A DNA stretch of 35,084 nucleotides from ZC4RG35 sp964571765 (GCA_964571765.1 CAZNDH010000021.1:1-35084), one strand, 5' to 3'. Counted from the first letter of the stretch, positions 1-8,262 are shown. Numbers and translations: made by a program. The notes: generated from the letters alone by a model not told the origin.

Positions 1-379
1 GTCTCTCCGTGACGGCCTGGTGCCTGTACCTGGTACTTCGACCTGATGGCCCATGGTTTGCTCGGGCTCAGCTCGAGATTGCCCGTGGTGCTCTCCCCCT
101 CGCTCTCGGGGCGACAGAGGTGGTTCAGGTGGACGGCCGGCGGTGACAAGGTATTTCTTCCCCTCGCCTTGGCGAGTTCGGGCGGTCTCCCGCTGTTCGC
201 AGGGCGACGGGCTGGTGCGGTCCCCCCCGGCACAAGGGAGGTGACTTCCCCGCGACCGCCCACCTGGTTCCTCGCTCCGCTCGGCCTTTCCCGTTCCAGG
301 ACGAGTCCAAGCACCCAGTACCAAGTACCCGGTACGGGGGACACTGTGTGCCCACCCGTGGTAGGGCAACCGGCGGTCC
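1..379. repeat. Non-coding stretch with inverted repeats
   Basis: I see no credible gene here; the open frames are antisense to the transaldolase or lack protein-like composition. Two copies of the palindrome GTACC-N-GGTAC lie at 26-36 and 325-335. The extended arms 26-38 and 323-335 are inverted repeats of each other (12 of 13 positions). Inside, GGGCGGTC at 180-187 faces its exact complement GACCGCCC at 254-261, and a short CTCGCC/GGCGAG hairpin lies near 163-176. The region could be a small non-autonomous element or a structured spacer downstream of the transaldolase gene; its function is unknown. Confidence 0.5.
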
Positions 380-1480
380 CTACAACTCGGAGTCGATGGC
401 TGCGAGGAGTTGGTGCCAGCTCTTGGCGAACTTGTCGACACCTTCACGTTCCAGCACTTCGACCACATCTCGGTAGTCGATGCCCAGTTCGCCCAGTGCA
501 TCGAGGTCGACCCGGGCTTGCTCGATGTCGTCGGTGGTGAATGGCTCGGGGTTGGGGTCGCCGTGGTCCTGGTAGGCGTCAACCGTGTCGAGGGGCATGG
601 TGTTGATCGTTCCCGGCGCCACCAGCTCCTCCACATAGAGGAGATCGTGGTAGTCGGGGTTCTTGGTCGAGGTCGAGGCCCAAAGCGGCTTCTGACGTCG
701 GGCACCGGACTCGGCCAGGCCGGCGAATCGCTGATCGGCGAAGCGGTCCAGGTAGAGCCCATAGGCGACCCGGGCATTTGCTACTGCTGTCTTCCCCAGG
801 AGAGAGCTGGCCGCTTCGGAGCCGATCTCCTCGAGGCGGGGGTCGACCTCGCTGTCGAACCTGGAGACGAAGAAGGAGGCCACCGAGAACACCGAGGAGA
901 GGTCGCCCCCGACGGCAGCGAAGTCCTCCAGACCCGACATGTAGGCCTCGATCACCTCGGCATATCGGTCGAGGGAAAAGATCAGGGTGACGTTGATCGA
1001 GATGCCCTCCCCGATGAGGGTGCGGATCGCCGGGACCCCTTCGGGCGTCGCCGGTACCTTGACCAGGAGGTTGGGGCGGTTGATCTGCTTCACCCAGTCC
1101 CGGGCCTCGGCAACGGTTGCCACGGTGTCGGCGGCCAGCACCGGCGAAACCTCCACCGACACGTACCCGTCATCGCCCCTCGTCGACGAGTGGACCGATG
1201 CCAGGACGTCGCAGGCCCGGGTGATGTCGGTTGCCATGATCGTCTTGACCAACTCCTCGGTGGGCATCCCGGCGGAGCGGAGGTCTTCGAGTTGTTCGGT
1301 GTAGTCGTCGGAGCCGACGATGGCACCGGTGAAGATGGTCGGGTTGGAGGTGACACCGGTGACCGCATCCTCCTCGAGCCGGCGGGCCAGCTCGCCGCCG
1401 GTGAGCATGGCTCGGGATATCTGATCGGACCACACGCTGACCCCGGCAGCAGCGAGACCGTGCAGGTTGGATCGCGTCAT
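380..1480 (-). CDS. tal: Transaldolase
   Basis: Transaldolase of the non-oxidative pentose phosphate pathway, moving a dihydroxyacetone unit between sedoheptulose-7-phosphate and glyceraldehyde-3-phosphate in the cytoplasm. The 366-residue length fits the actinobacterial long form. The N-terminal TSNPTIF motif (about residues 44-50) and the strand NLLVKVPAT with the Schiff-base lysine at K141 are clear, as is the downstream SINVTLIFS strand of the TIM barrel. The ATG at 1480 is chosen because TACCCT lies exactly 6 nt upstream, suggesting a leaderless transcript. It is divergent from the B12-binding gene. No transketolase or zwf is next to it, although such linkage is common elsewhere. Confidence 0.95.
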   Translation of the reverse strand: MTRSNLHGLAAAGVSVWSDQISRAMLTGGELARRLEEDAVTGVTSNPTIFTGAIVGSDDYTEQLEDLRSAGMPTEELVKTIMATDITRACDVLASVHSSTRGDDGYVSVEVSPVLAADTVATVAEARDWVKQINRPNLLVKVPATPEGVPAIRTLIGEGISINVTLIFSLDRYAEVIEAYMSGLEDFAAVGGDLSSVFSVASFFVSRFDSEVDPRLEEIGSEAASSLLGKTAVANARVAYGLYLDRFADQRFAGLAESGARRQKPLWASTSTKNPDYHDLLYVEELVAPGTINTMPLDTVDAYQDHGDPNPEPFTTDDIEQARVDLDALGELGIDYRDVVEVLEREGVDKFAKSWHQLLAAIDSEL

Positions 1481-1486
1481 ACATCA

Positions 1487-1492
1487 AGGGTA
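1487..1492 (-). promoter_or_regulatory. Leaderless -10 box of tal
   Basis: TACCCT on the minus strand, then a 6-nt spacer (TGATGT), then the ATG of tal. The spacing puts the expected transcription start at the start codon. The same geometry recurs at several genes in the window. Confidence 0.5.
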
Positions 1493-1640
1493 GGCGGGTC
1501 GCTCCGTTGCAGCGTCCTGCGGTGTTCTGGCGGGTGGTCCCCCGCTTCCCAGAGGGACAGGTGTGGTGTCTCGCTGCCCAGGGGCACATCAGTCCGGGAC
1601 GGTCTTCCACAACCGGGGGCGGTTAGCCTGCCTGCCATCG

Positions 1641-2033
1641 ATGCCACGCCGGATACTTATCGCCAAACCGGGCCTCGACGGGCACGACCGGGGGGCCAAG
1701 GTGATCGCCCGGGCCCTGCGTGATGCCGGGTTCGAGGTGATCTACTCCGGCCTCCACCAGACCCCGGCTCAGATCGCCGAGACCGCGGTCCAAGAAGACG
1801 TCGATGCAGTGGGCCTCTCCTCTCTGTCGGGAGCTCATCGCACCCTGTTCCCTCAGGTCGTCGAGGAGCTGGCGGCCCGGGATTCGGGCGATATCGTGGT
1901 GTTCGGCGGGGGAGTGATCCCCGACGCCGACGTGCCCTCGCTGCATGAGGCGGGGATCCGGACCATATTCACTCCGGGGACCCCACTCGACGAGATCGCC
2001 GCCTGGGTCGACGCCAATGTGCCGGTCAAGTAG
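1641..2033 (+). CDS. Small B12-binding subunit of methylmalonyl-CoA mutase type
   Basis: A 130-residue stand-alone cobalamin-binding domain like the C-terminal part of methylmalonyl-CoA mutase. The DxHxxG signature that carries the lower axial histidine is at D13-H15-G18 (GLDGHDRGAK). SSLSGAH and FGGGVIPD are the usual nucleotide-loop contacts of the Rossmann-like fold. The ATG at 1641 is preferred over in-frame upstream GTG codons because the homologous fold begins at PRRILIAKPG; TAGCCT at 1624-1629 could be its -10. The catalytic large subunit is not in the window. It lies 26 nt upstream of sucC, which fits a methylmalonyl-CoA to succinyl-CoA to succinate route. It could also serve a related acyl-CoA mutase such as isobutyryl- or ethylmalonyl-CoA mutase. 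Confidence 0.88.
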   Translation: MPRRILIAKPGLDGHDRGAKVIARALRDAGFEVIYSGLHQTPAQIAETAVQEDVDAVGLSSLSGAHRTLFPQVVEELAARDSGDIVVFGGGVIPDADVPSLHEAGIRTIFTPGTPLDEIAAWVDANVPVK

Positions 2034-2059
2034 GGCCGGCCGACAAGGGAGGAGACAGC

Positions 2060-3283
2060 TTGAAGATCCACGAGCACCAGGCCAAGCAGTTGCTCGCCGC
2101 CCGGGGGATCCCGGTGCCCGCAGGGCGTGTGGCCCGTTCGGTGGACGAGGCAGGGGCCGCAGTGCGGCCGCTCATCGAGGAGTCGGGCAACCCGGTGGTG
2201 GTGGTCAAGTCCCAGATTCACGCTGGAGGACGAGGTAAGGGGACCTTCAAGGAGCACCCGGAGTTACGCGGGGTCAACGTGGTCACCGCGGGGATCGACG
2301 GTGGACCGGGTGCCGCCGAGGAGGCGGTACGCACCCTGGCCCAGAAGATGCTGGGCTCGACCCTCATCACCGTGCAGACCGGCGACGAGGGCAAGATGGT
2401 CAACCGCCTGTACGTGGAGCAGGGGATCGACATCGCCCGGGAGCTGTACCTGGCGGTGCTCCTCGACCGGGGCGTCTCCCGCAACGTGGTGATGGCGTCC
2501 ACCGAGGGAGGCATGGAGATCGAGAAGGTGGCCGAGGAGACCCCGGAGAAGATCCTCCGGGCGGTGGTCGACCCCGCGATCGGCCTAGCTCCCTTCCAGG
2601 CCAACGAGCTCTCATTCGGCTTGGGGCTCGACGGAGACGAGGCGAAGAGCTTCGGCCGTTTCGTCCTGTCGACAGCCGAAGCCGCTACCAGCCTGGACAC
2701 CGACCTCGTGGAGATCAACCCCCTGGTAGTCACCGCCGACGGGCGGGTCGTCGCCCTCGACGCAAAGATGGCCTTTGACGACAACGCCCTCTACAGGCAT
2801 CCCGACATCGCCGAGATGCGGGACGAGACCGAGGAGGACCCGGCGGAGATCGAGGCCAAGAACGCCGGGCTCAGTTACATCAAGCTGGAGGGGACCGTCG
2901 GCTGCCTGGTCAACGGGGCCGGGCTGGCCATGGCCACCATGGACACCATCAAACACGTCGGGGGTGAGCCGGCCAACTTCCTCGACGTGGGTGGCGGGGC
3001 CACCGCCGACCAAGTGACCACCGGGTTCCAGATCATCACCCGCGACCGCAACGTCAAGGGGATCTTCGTCAACATCTTCGGAGGGATCATGCGCTGCGAC
3101 GTGATAGCCGAGGGCATCGTCGAGGCGGTGAACCGGGTGGGCTTGGAGGTCCCTCTGGTGGTCCGGCTGGAAGGCACCAACGTCGAGCAGGGGAAACGGA
3201 TCATCGAGGAGTCGGGGCTGGAGGTGGTCAACGCCGACAGCCTGCGTGACGGCGCCGAGAAGATCCTGGAGCTGAGCCGATGA
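2060..3283 (+). CDS. sucC: Succinyl-CoA synthetase beta subunit
   Basis: Beta subunit of ADP- or GDP-forming succinate-CoA ligase, carrying the ATP-grasp nucleotide site and catalysing the substrate-level phosphorylation step of the TCA cycle with SucD. The 407 residues begin KIHEHQAKQLL, the typical SucC opening. AGGRGKG near residue 55, TEGGMEIEKVAEETP near residue 150, the metal-site region EINPLVV near 220 and LEGTNVEQGKRI near the C-terminus all match the family. The start is TTG at 2060, supported by a GGGAGGAG ribosome site about 6 nt upstream and by exact alignment of the N-terminus. The stop overlaps sucD by 4 nt, so the two are translationally coupled. Confidence 0.97.
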   Translation: MKIHEHQAKQLLAARGIPVPAGRVARSVDEAGAAVRPLIEESGNPVVVVKSQIHAGGRGKGTFKEHPELRGVNVVTAGIDGGPGAAEEAVRTLAQKMLGSTLITVQTGDEGKMVNRLYVEQGIDIARELYLAVLLDRGVSRNVVMASTEGGMEIEKVAEETPEKILRAVVDPAIGLAPFQANELSFGLGLDGDEAKSFGRFVLSTAEAATSLDTDLVEINPLVVTADGRVVALDAKMAFDDNALYRHPDIAEMRDETEEDPAEIEAKNAGLSYIKLEGTVGCLVNGAGLAMATMDTIKHVGGEPANFLDVGGGATADQVTTGFQIITRDRNVKGIFVNIFGGIMRCDVIAEGIVEAVNRVGLEVPLVVRLEGTNVEQGKRIIEESGLEVVNADSLRDGAEKILELSR

Positions 3284-4200
3284 GCGTTCTCGTCGACAAG
3301 AGCACCCAGGTCCTGGTCCAGGGGCTGGGAAAGACCGGCCAGTTCCACACAGACAAGGCGATCGCCTACGGGACCAACATGGTGGGAGCGGTTCACCCCT
3401 CCCGGCATGGGGAGACCGCGGTGTTCGAGGGGGCCACCGACCACTCCGGTGTTCCCGGGCGCGACGAAACCTACCGGGTGGAGCTTCCGGTGTACGCCAC
3501 CATGCGCCAGGCGGTCGAGGAGACCGGCGCCACCGTATCGGTGGTCTACGTGCCTCCACCTTTTGCCGCAGACGCCATCATGGAGGCCGCCTCGGTGGGT
3601 ATCGAGCTGGTGGTGGCGATCACCGAGGGAATCCCGGTGGCAGACATGGTGGTCGCCAAGAGATACCTGCACGGGACCGGAACACGTCTTGTCGGGCCCA
3701 ACTGCCCGGGGGTCATCACCCCTGGGGAGTGCAAGATCGGGATAATGCCGGGCTACATCCACCAGCGGGGGAGGATCGGGGTGGTCTCTCGCTCGGGGAC
3801 CCTCACCTACGAGGCGGTCCACCAGCTGACCCTGCTCGGACTGGGTCAGACCACCGCAGTGGGGATCGGGGGCGACCCGGTCAACGGGACTAGCTTCGTC
3901 GACATGCTCGGCATGTTCGAGGGCGACGCGGAGACCAAAGGGGTGATCATGATCGGCGAGATCGGAGGCACTGCCGAGGAGGAGGCCGCCGAGTACGCCA
4001 GGACGATGACCAAACCGGTGGCCGGGTTCATCGCCGGGACCACCGCCCCTCCCGGAAAACGCATGGGTCATGCCGGGGCGATCGTCTCCGGCGGGATGGG
4101 CACCGCCGAGGCCAAGATCGCGGCAATGACAGCAGCCGGGATCGTGGTCGCCGAGACACCCTCTGAGATGGGAGAGGCAATGGCTCGTGCACTCGGCTGA
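3280..4200 (+). CDS. sucD: Succinyl-CoA synthetase alpha subunit
   Basis: Alpha subunit of succinate-CoA ligase: it binds CoA and carries the phosphohistidine. The 306-residue protein shows GPNCPGVITPGE (about 139-150), SRSGTLTYE (170-178), GIGGDPVNGT, GEIGGTAEEEAA and the phosphorylated-histidine motif RMGHAGAIVSGG with H264. Two details differ from well-known homologues: the N-terminal CoA loop reads GLGKTGQFHT, one residue shorter than in the E. coli protein as I recall it, and about 15 extra residues occur around 42-66 before the PVYATM strand. The ATG overlaps the sucC stop; the 3' end overlaps the next gene by 14 nt. Confidence 0.96.
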   Translation: MSVLVDKSTQVLVQGLGKTGQFHTDKAIAYGTNMVGAVHPSRHGETAVFEGATDHSGVPGRDETYRVELPVYATMRQAVEETGATVSVVYVPPPFAADAIMEAASVGIELVVAITEGIPVADMVVAKRYLHGTGTRLVGPNCPGVITPGECKIGIMPGYIHQRGRIGVVSRSGTLTYEAVHQLTLLGLGQTTAVGIGGDPVNGTSFVDMLGMFEGDAETKGVIMIGEIGGTAEEEAAEYARTMTKPVAGFIAGTTAPPGKRMGHAGAIVSGGMGTAEAKIAAMTAAGIVVAETPSEMGEAMARALG

Positions 4201-4849
4201 AAACCTGGCCTCGATCGAGGCTGATGCGGCCCAAATCGAAGATGCCGCCCGGGAAGACCCCTCGACGTCTGTCCCTCAGTACCCGGGTTGGACCCTCGAC
4301 GATCTCGCAGGGCATCTCGGCTGGGTCTACGCAAGGGTTGCCAAGATCTGCCGGGAGCGTGCCCGGGAGCGCGTCTCCGGCCCGAAGCGGCCAGAGGAGG
4401 TACCACCGGTGGACTGGCTGCGCCAGACCCGGGACGAGCTGCTGGAAGTGCTCTCCGAGGTGGATCCGGCGACCCCGGTCTACGGGTTCGGGGAGATGGC
4501 CAACGTCGGGTTCTGGGAGCGTCGAATGGTCATCGAGACCGGTATCCACCGCTGGGACGCCGAGCAGGCCCTTGGCGACGACCAGGGGCTCGCCGACCTG
4601 GTGGCGGTCTCCGGGCTGGACGAGTTCGCCGAGACATGGATCCGGTTCCTCGGAGAGGTCTCCCCGATCGTGATCGAGGCGACCGACTTGGGCAGGTCAT
4701 GGCAGATGGGCCAGGGTGAGGCGACCGCCTCAGTTCGGGGGAAAGCCTCCGATGTCCTCCTGCGATTGATGGCCAGGCCCTCACCGGTGGATGTCCCCGA
4801 GGAATGGGCTCGGGCGGTCGACGGGCTGGCTCCGCCACCCAAGCCCTGA
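4187..4849 (+). CDS. DinB/MDMPI-fold protein, maleylpyruvate isomerase family
   Basis: A 220-residue protein of the mycothiol-dependent maleylpyruvate isomerase (TIGR03083-like) family, a four-helix DinB fold common in actinobacteria. PGWTLDDLAGHLGW supplies a metal-ligand histidine at H43, and VIETGIHRWDAEQA supplies E117 and H121, the E-x3-H spacing expected of the family's divalent-metal site. The C-terminal half (from about 150) resembles the small SCP2-like domain of these proteins, with GKASDVLLRLMAR. The start is GTG at 4187, inside the sucD 3' end; no better start preserves the N-terminal helix. The substrate is unknown and the coupling to sucCD does not define it. Confidence 0.8.
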   Translation: MHSAENLASIEADAAQIEDAAREDPSTSVPQYPGWTLDDLAGHLGWVYARVAKICRERARERVSGPKRPEEVPPVDWLRQTRDELLEVLSEVDPATPVYGFGEMANVGFWERRMVIETGIHRWDAEQALGDDQGLADLVAVSGLDEFAETWIRFLGEVSPIVIEATDLGRSWQMGQGEATASVRGKASDVLLRLMARPSPVDVPEEWARAVDGLAPPPKP

Positions 4850-4874
4850 TCCCGGCCAGGGTCGGGCCCGGATC
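4848..4874 (+). terminator. GC-rich hairpin after the sucCD run
   Basis: GATCC at 4848-4852 pairs with GGATC at 4870-4874. After one C-C mismatch, GGCC at 4854-4857 pairs with GGCC at 4865-4868 around a 7-nt loop. It begins at the stop of the MDMPI-fold gene and ends just before the lemA promoter, which suits a terminator. There is no U-rich tail, so intrinsic activity is uncertain. Confidence 0.35.
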
Positions 4875-4876
4875 CC

Positions 4877-4882
4877 TATGCT
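4877..4882 (+). promoter_or_regulatory. Leaderless -10 box of lemA
   Basis: TATGCT, then exactly 6 nt (GGCGCC), then the ATG of lemA. There is no ribosome-binding site in the spacer, so a leaderless mRNA is likely. Confidence 0.5.
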
Positions 4883-4888
4883 GGCGCC

Positions 4889-5437
4889 ATGACACCCTGG
4901 ATCATTGCCGGAGCGGTCGTCCTGCTCTTTCTCATCTTCATCGCCATCTACAACCGGCTGGTGGTCAGTCGTAACCGGGTGGACAACGCCTGGGGCCAGG
5001 TCGAGGTGCAGCTGAAGCGCCGCTACGACCTGATTCCAAACCTGGTGGAGACGGTCAAAGGGTACGCCTCACACGAGCGACAGACCTTTGAGAACGTGAC
5101 CGCGGCCAGGGCCGCGGCCGCCGCTGCCCAGGGCCCCGCCGAGCAGGCCCAGGCGGAGGGCTTCCTCACCCAGGCTCTCCGCCAGCTCTTCGCCGTGGCC
5201 GAGGACTACCCCGATCTGCGGGCCTCGGAGAACTTCGCCAGCCTCCAGGCCGACCTCTCGGAGACCGAGAACAAGATCGCGGTGAGCCGTCAGATCTACA
5301 ACGACACCGTGCTCACCTTCAACAACCTGGTGCAGCAGGTTCCCACCAACCTGGTGGCCGCCATGACCGGGTTCAGGATGAGGGAGTTCTTCGAGGCCGG
5401 CGAGAGTGCCCAGGAGGCTCCGGCCGTCGAGTTCTAG
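4889..5437 (+). CDS. lemA: LemA family membrane-anchored protein
   Basis: A 182-residue LemA-family protein: one N-terminal membrane segment (about residues 4-21), then a long helical coiled-coil domain. Family hallmarks are NRVDNAWGQVEVQLKRRYDL (33-52), IPNLVETVKGYASHE, ENKIAVSRQIYND and FNNLVQQVPTNLVA. The molecular role of LemA proteins is poorly defined; they often sit beside DUF2207 membrane proteins with glycine-rich tails, and this one does. The start follows a TATGCT box by 6 nt. The next gene starts 25 nt downstream, so the two are probably co-transcribed. Confidence 0.93.
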   Translation: MTPWIIAGAVVLLFLIFIAIYNRLVVSRNRVDNAWGQVEVQLKRRYDLIPNLVETVKGYASHERQTFENVTAARAAAAAAQGPAEQAQAEGFLTQALRQLFAVAEDYPDLRASENFASLQADLSETENKIAVSRQIYNDTVLTFNNLVQQVPTNLVAAMTGFRMREFFEAGESAQEAPAVEF

Positions 5438-5462
5438 GGCCTCCCCGGGATCCGGCGAACCA

Positions 5463-7349
5463 ATGCGGCCCGAGACGAGACAGCGGAGCACCCGGTGGGT
5501 GGTGGCGGCATTGGCGGTGGCGGCCTTACTGGTCGGGCCGATGCTCCCCGCTCTCGCCCGCTCCTACTGGATCGCCGACGCCGACGTCTCGATCACGGTC
5601 AGACCGGACGGCTCCTTGGAGGTGACCGAGATACTCGGCTACTCGTTCGACGGCAGGTTCACCGGGGCCTTTCGCGACATCCGAGTCCGTCCCGGGGAGA
5701 CCATCGAGGTGATCTCGGTGGGGGACGAGGCGGGGCCCTACGGGTTAGGGGGATGCACCACCCTGGGTTGCAGCTCCCCTGCGGGGACCTACGGGGTGGA
5801 GACGATCCCGGGATACGTTCGGGTGGTGTGGCATCACGACAGCCGCGATGAGGTGCGGCGCTTCGCCATTCGCTATGTGATGACCGGGTTGGCCCGGGCC
5901 CACGACGACGTGGTCGACGTCAACCTCCAGGTGTGGGGTGAGAAGTGGTCGGTGGGGGTCGACCGGGTCACCGCGGCCTTGACCCTTCCCCCTGGCGGAG
6001 TGCCCGGGGAGATTCGGGTCTGGGGCCACCCCTTTGGTGTAGACGGGTCGACGTCGCTGGGCGAAGACGGTGCGAGCCCCAGCCTCCTCGCCCGCAACGT
6101 GCCTGCCGAGCAGTGGGTGGAGCTCCGTGTGGTGTTCCCCACCTCGATGCTGTCCTCCTTGGACGGTACCCAGCGGGTCGACGGCGAGGGCCTCGAGGCC
6201 ATCCTCGAAGAAGAGCTCCGCTTTGCCAACGAGGAGGAGCAGGCGGCTCGTGCCGCCCGCAGCGGGCTCATCCTCGGGGGAGCGGTGGCTGCAGCCATGG
6301 TGTTCGGCCTCGGGGGAACGGTGTACTTCCGCTACGGCCGGGAGCCCCGAGTCGACTACGACCGGGAATACGAACAGGAGCCGCCGACCGAGCTGAGCCC
6401 GGCCGAGGTGGGGGCCTTGTTGTCCCAGGGAACTGTGACCGAGAAGGAGTTCACCGCCACCCTGTTCGACCTGATCCGGAAAGGCGCCATCGGGGCCACC
6501 CCCTCGCAGGTGGAGAGGTCGACATGGGGCGGGTTGCGACGGGAGACCATCACCGATCTGGTGCTCAGCGTGGAGGACAAAGCCACCGGGCTGAGGGACT
6601 TCGAGCAGTCGGTGATGACCGTGGTCGGCCGGGTCCTCGGCGACGGGCCCCAGCCGCTCCACGAGTTCCGCAGCCGGATCCGTGACGACGCTTCGGCCAA
6701 CGCCAAGACATACCAGTCGTTCCGCTCCAAGGTGGTCGATGCCATCAAACGGAGGGACCTCCTCGACGTCACCGGGAAGAAGGTGACAGGAGCGCTGCTC
6801 CTCGGAGTGATCGTCCTCGTCATCGGTGGGGTGATGCTCCTTCCCGGTCTGGCCAATCGCCGGTCGACCTTGGCGGTGACTCTGATCCTGGTGCTCATCG
6901 GCCTGGTTGCCGGAGCGGTCATCCTGTTCACCTTCCTCTCCTTCCGTAAGGTGAGGGTGAAGCGGACCCCGGATGGGGCCATGGAGGCGGCTCGCTGGTC
7001 TGCCTTCCGCCGCTACCTCACCGACTTCTCCAGGCTGCACGAGGCACCGGTGATCTCCCTCGACTTGTGGGACCGCTACCTGGTCTACGCCATCACCTTC
7101 GGAGTGGCCGAAGAGGTCCTGGAGCAAGCCCGCCTACACGCGCCACCCGAGTTGGAGAGCCAGTCGTCGATCTACTGGTTCGGTACCTACGGGTATTCGG
7201 GGGGCCATTCCGAAAACGCCTTTGCCGGTCTCTCCTCCGCCCTTTCCGGGGCCTTCACCCCGCCGTCGTCGGGGAGCGGTGGTGGCGGGGGCGGGTTCTC
7301 CGGTGGTGGCGGTGGTGGCGGCGGTGGCGGCGGGGGTGGTGCCTGGTAG
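5463..7349 (+). CDS. DUF2207 membrane protein with polyglycine tail
   Basis: A 628-residue predicted membrane protein of the DUF2207 (YpfJ/YciQ-like) type. It has a signal peptide (residues 1-32, cleavage after PALA), a secreted beta-rich domain beginning SYWIADADVSITVRPDG, a membrane segment around 265-290, a cytoplasmic region, two adjacent membrane segments around 440-500, and a second soluble domain containing RWSAFRRYLTDFSRLHEAP. The C-terminus is almost pure glycine ending in GAW, a known feature of this family. ATG 5463 is chosen because it starts the signal peptide; an earlier in-frame ATG at 5406 lies inside lemA. Function is unknown; the pairing with LemA suggests a shared envelope role. 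Confidence 0.88.
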   Translation: MRPETRQRSTRWVVAALAVAALLVGPMLPALARSYWIADADVSITVRPDGSLEVTEILGYSFDGRFTGAFRDIRVRPGETIEVISVGDEAGPYGLGGCTTLGCSSPAGTYGVETIPGYVRVVWHHDSRDEVRRFAIRYVMTGLARAHDDVVDVNLQVWGEKWSVGVDRVTAALTLPPGGVPGEIRVWGHPFGVDGSTSLGEDGASPSLLARNVPAEQWVELRVVFPTSMLSSLDGTQRVDGEGLEAILEEELRFANEEEQAARAARSGLILGGAVAAAMVFGLGGTVYFRYGREPRVDYDREYEQEPPTELSPAEVGALLSQGTVTEKEFTATLFDLIRKGAIGATPSQVERSTWGGLRRETITDLVLSVEDKATGLRDFEQSVMTVVGRVLGDGPQPLHEFRSRIRDDASANAKTYQSFRSKVVDAIKRRDLLDVTGKKVTGALLLGVIVLVIGGVMLLPGLANRRSTLAVTLILVLIGLVAGAVILFTFLSFRKVRVKRTPDGAMEAARWSAFRRYLTDFSRLHEAPVISLDLWDRYLVYAITFGVAEEVLEQARLHAPPELESQSSIYWFGTYGYSGGHSENAFAGLSSALSGAFTPPSSGSGGGGGGFSGGGGGGGGGGGGGAW

Positions 7350-7374
7350 GTGGCGGCGGGGGTGGTGCCGGGTA
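7323..7374 (+). repeat. 26-bp tandem duplication across a stop codon
   Basis: Positions 7323-7348 and 7349-7374 are identical except for one base (T at 7344, G at 7370). The first unit encodes the last glycines and the tryptophan before the DUF2207 stop codon; the second lies beyond the stop in the leader of the next gene. Because 26 is not a multiple of 3, the second copy is out of frame. Confidence 0.85.
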
Positions 7375-7403
7375 GCGGTTCGCGCCCTCTACCGTCTCAC
7401 CCG

Positions 7404-8216
7404 ATGAAGTGGCTCGGTCTGGTGGCGGTCGTGGTGGTCCTGGTCGGCCCCCTACCTGCCCGCGCCACCTACGAGAGCTACCCGGAGTACGACGGTCCAG
7501 GGTTTCAGGCCCTCTACGACCATGCGGTGGCCAACACCCTTCCCGGCCTGGATTACCCCGACGAGCGCCACCCGATCACCGGGAACCCCAACATCGACGA
7601 CCGTATCTGGCAGCGCGCCCTGGAGCGGGGCTACCAGCTGCGCCCCACTGCCAAGGGAGACCTGGCCAGTGCCGGAGGGGTGCCGATGCAGCCGGGTGCC
7701 GCAGCGGCCTGGGAAGGGCTACGCGCCGAGGCGCGGGCCGCCGGGCACGGGTTCGCCGTCACATCCGCCTATCGATCCCCGGCCACACAGCGGACCACCT
7801 TCCTCTCCCGTCTCAACGGCACCTCCGACGCCGCCATCGACGTCGCCCTCACCTGGTGGTCGATTCCCGGCGCCTCCAAGCATCACGGCGGCTATGCCAT
7901 CGACTTCAGGTATCCCAACGGCACTTTCGGACAGTTCCGGTCGACCCCGGGTCATGCCTGGCTTTCGGCCGACAACTTCGCCATACCCAAGAGGCACGGC
8001 CTGGTTCCCTCCTACCCCGACGACGTGCCCGCCCAGGGACCCAATCCCGAGCCTTGGGAGTACGTCTGGGTGGGTCAGGCCCTGGTCCTCTGCGGGGTTC
8101 CCCAGAGCCTCCCCCCCGTGGCCGGTCCGGCCGCCGCCCTGGTCGATGACATCGCCCGTTGCCCCGGGGGCCAGGCGCCGGCCGCAGTCCCCCACTGGCT
8201 GTACCAGGGCAGGTGA
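7404..8216 (+). CDS. VanY-like D-alanyl-D-alanine carboxypeptidase (M15B)
   Basis: A secreted 270-residue peptidase-like protein of the M15B/VanY family that would trim D-Ala from peptidoglycan stem peptides. A signal peptide covers residues 1-22 (cleavage near PARA). The family motifs SAYRSPATQ (121-129) and SxHxxGxAxD (S158, H160, G163, D167) are present, so two zinc ligands are visible. In the third motif the sequence is EPWEY: E216 sits where the general-base glutamate belongs, but the following zinc-ligand histidine position is glutamate (E219). Activity may therefore be altered. ATG 7404 is chosen for the signal peptide; an in-frame GTG at 7350 lies in the tandem duplication. A proline/alanine-rich C-terminal tail of about 45 residues follows. 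Confidence 0.85.
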   Translation: MKWLGLVAVVVVLVGPLPARATYESYPEYDGPGFQALYDHAVANTLPGLDYPDERHPITGNPNIDDRIWQRALERGYQLRPTAKGDLASAGGVPMQPGAAAAWEGLRAEARAAGHGFAVTSAYRSPATQRTTFLSRLNGTSDAAIDVALTWWSIPGASKHHGGYAIDFRYPNGTFGQFRSTPGHAWLSADNFAIPKRHGLVPSYPDDVPAQGPNPEPWEYVWVGQALVLCGVPQSLPPVAGPAAALVDDIARCPGGQAPAAVPHWLYQGR

Positions 8217-8256
8217 GTCTCACGCCTCCACAACGTCACCAGGCGGTGGCGTAGGG

Positions 8257-8262
8257 CAGAAT
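8257..8262 (+). promoter_or_regulatory. Leaderless -10 box of the amidohydrolase gene
   Basis: CAGAAT, then 6 nt, then GTG. The preceding GTAGGGCA is shared with the dinB promoter (24019-24026), where CAAGAT is likewise 6 nt before a GTG start, so the two promoters look alike over about 11 bp. Confidence 0.45.

Noticed and set aside
46..540. A 164-codon plus-strand open frame at the left edge
   Set aside because: It runs antisense into the transaldolase gene, has low-complexity arginine/proline-rich composition typical of shadow frames, and has no promoter or ribosome site.
410..1723. A 437-codon plus-strand frame opposite tal
   Set aside because: It is the antisense shadow of a confidently identified gene; long antisense frames are expected at this GC content.
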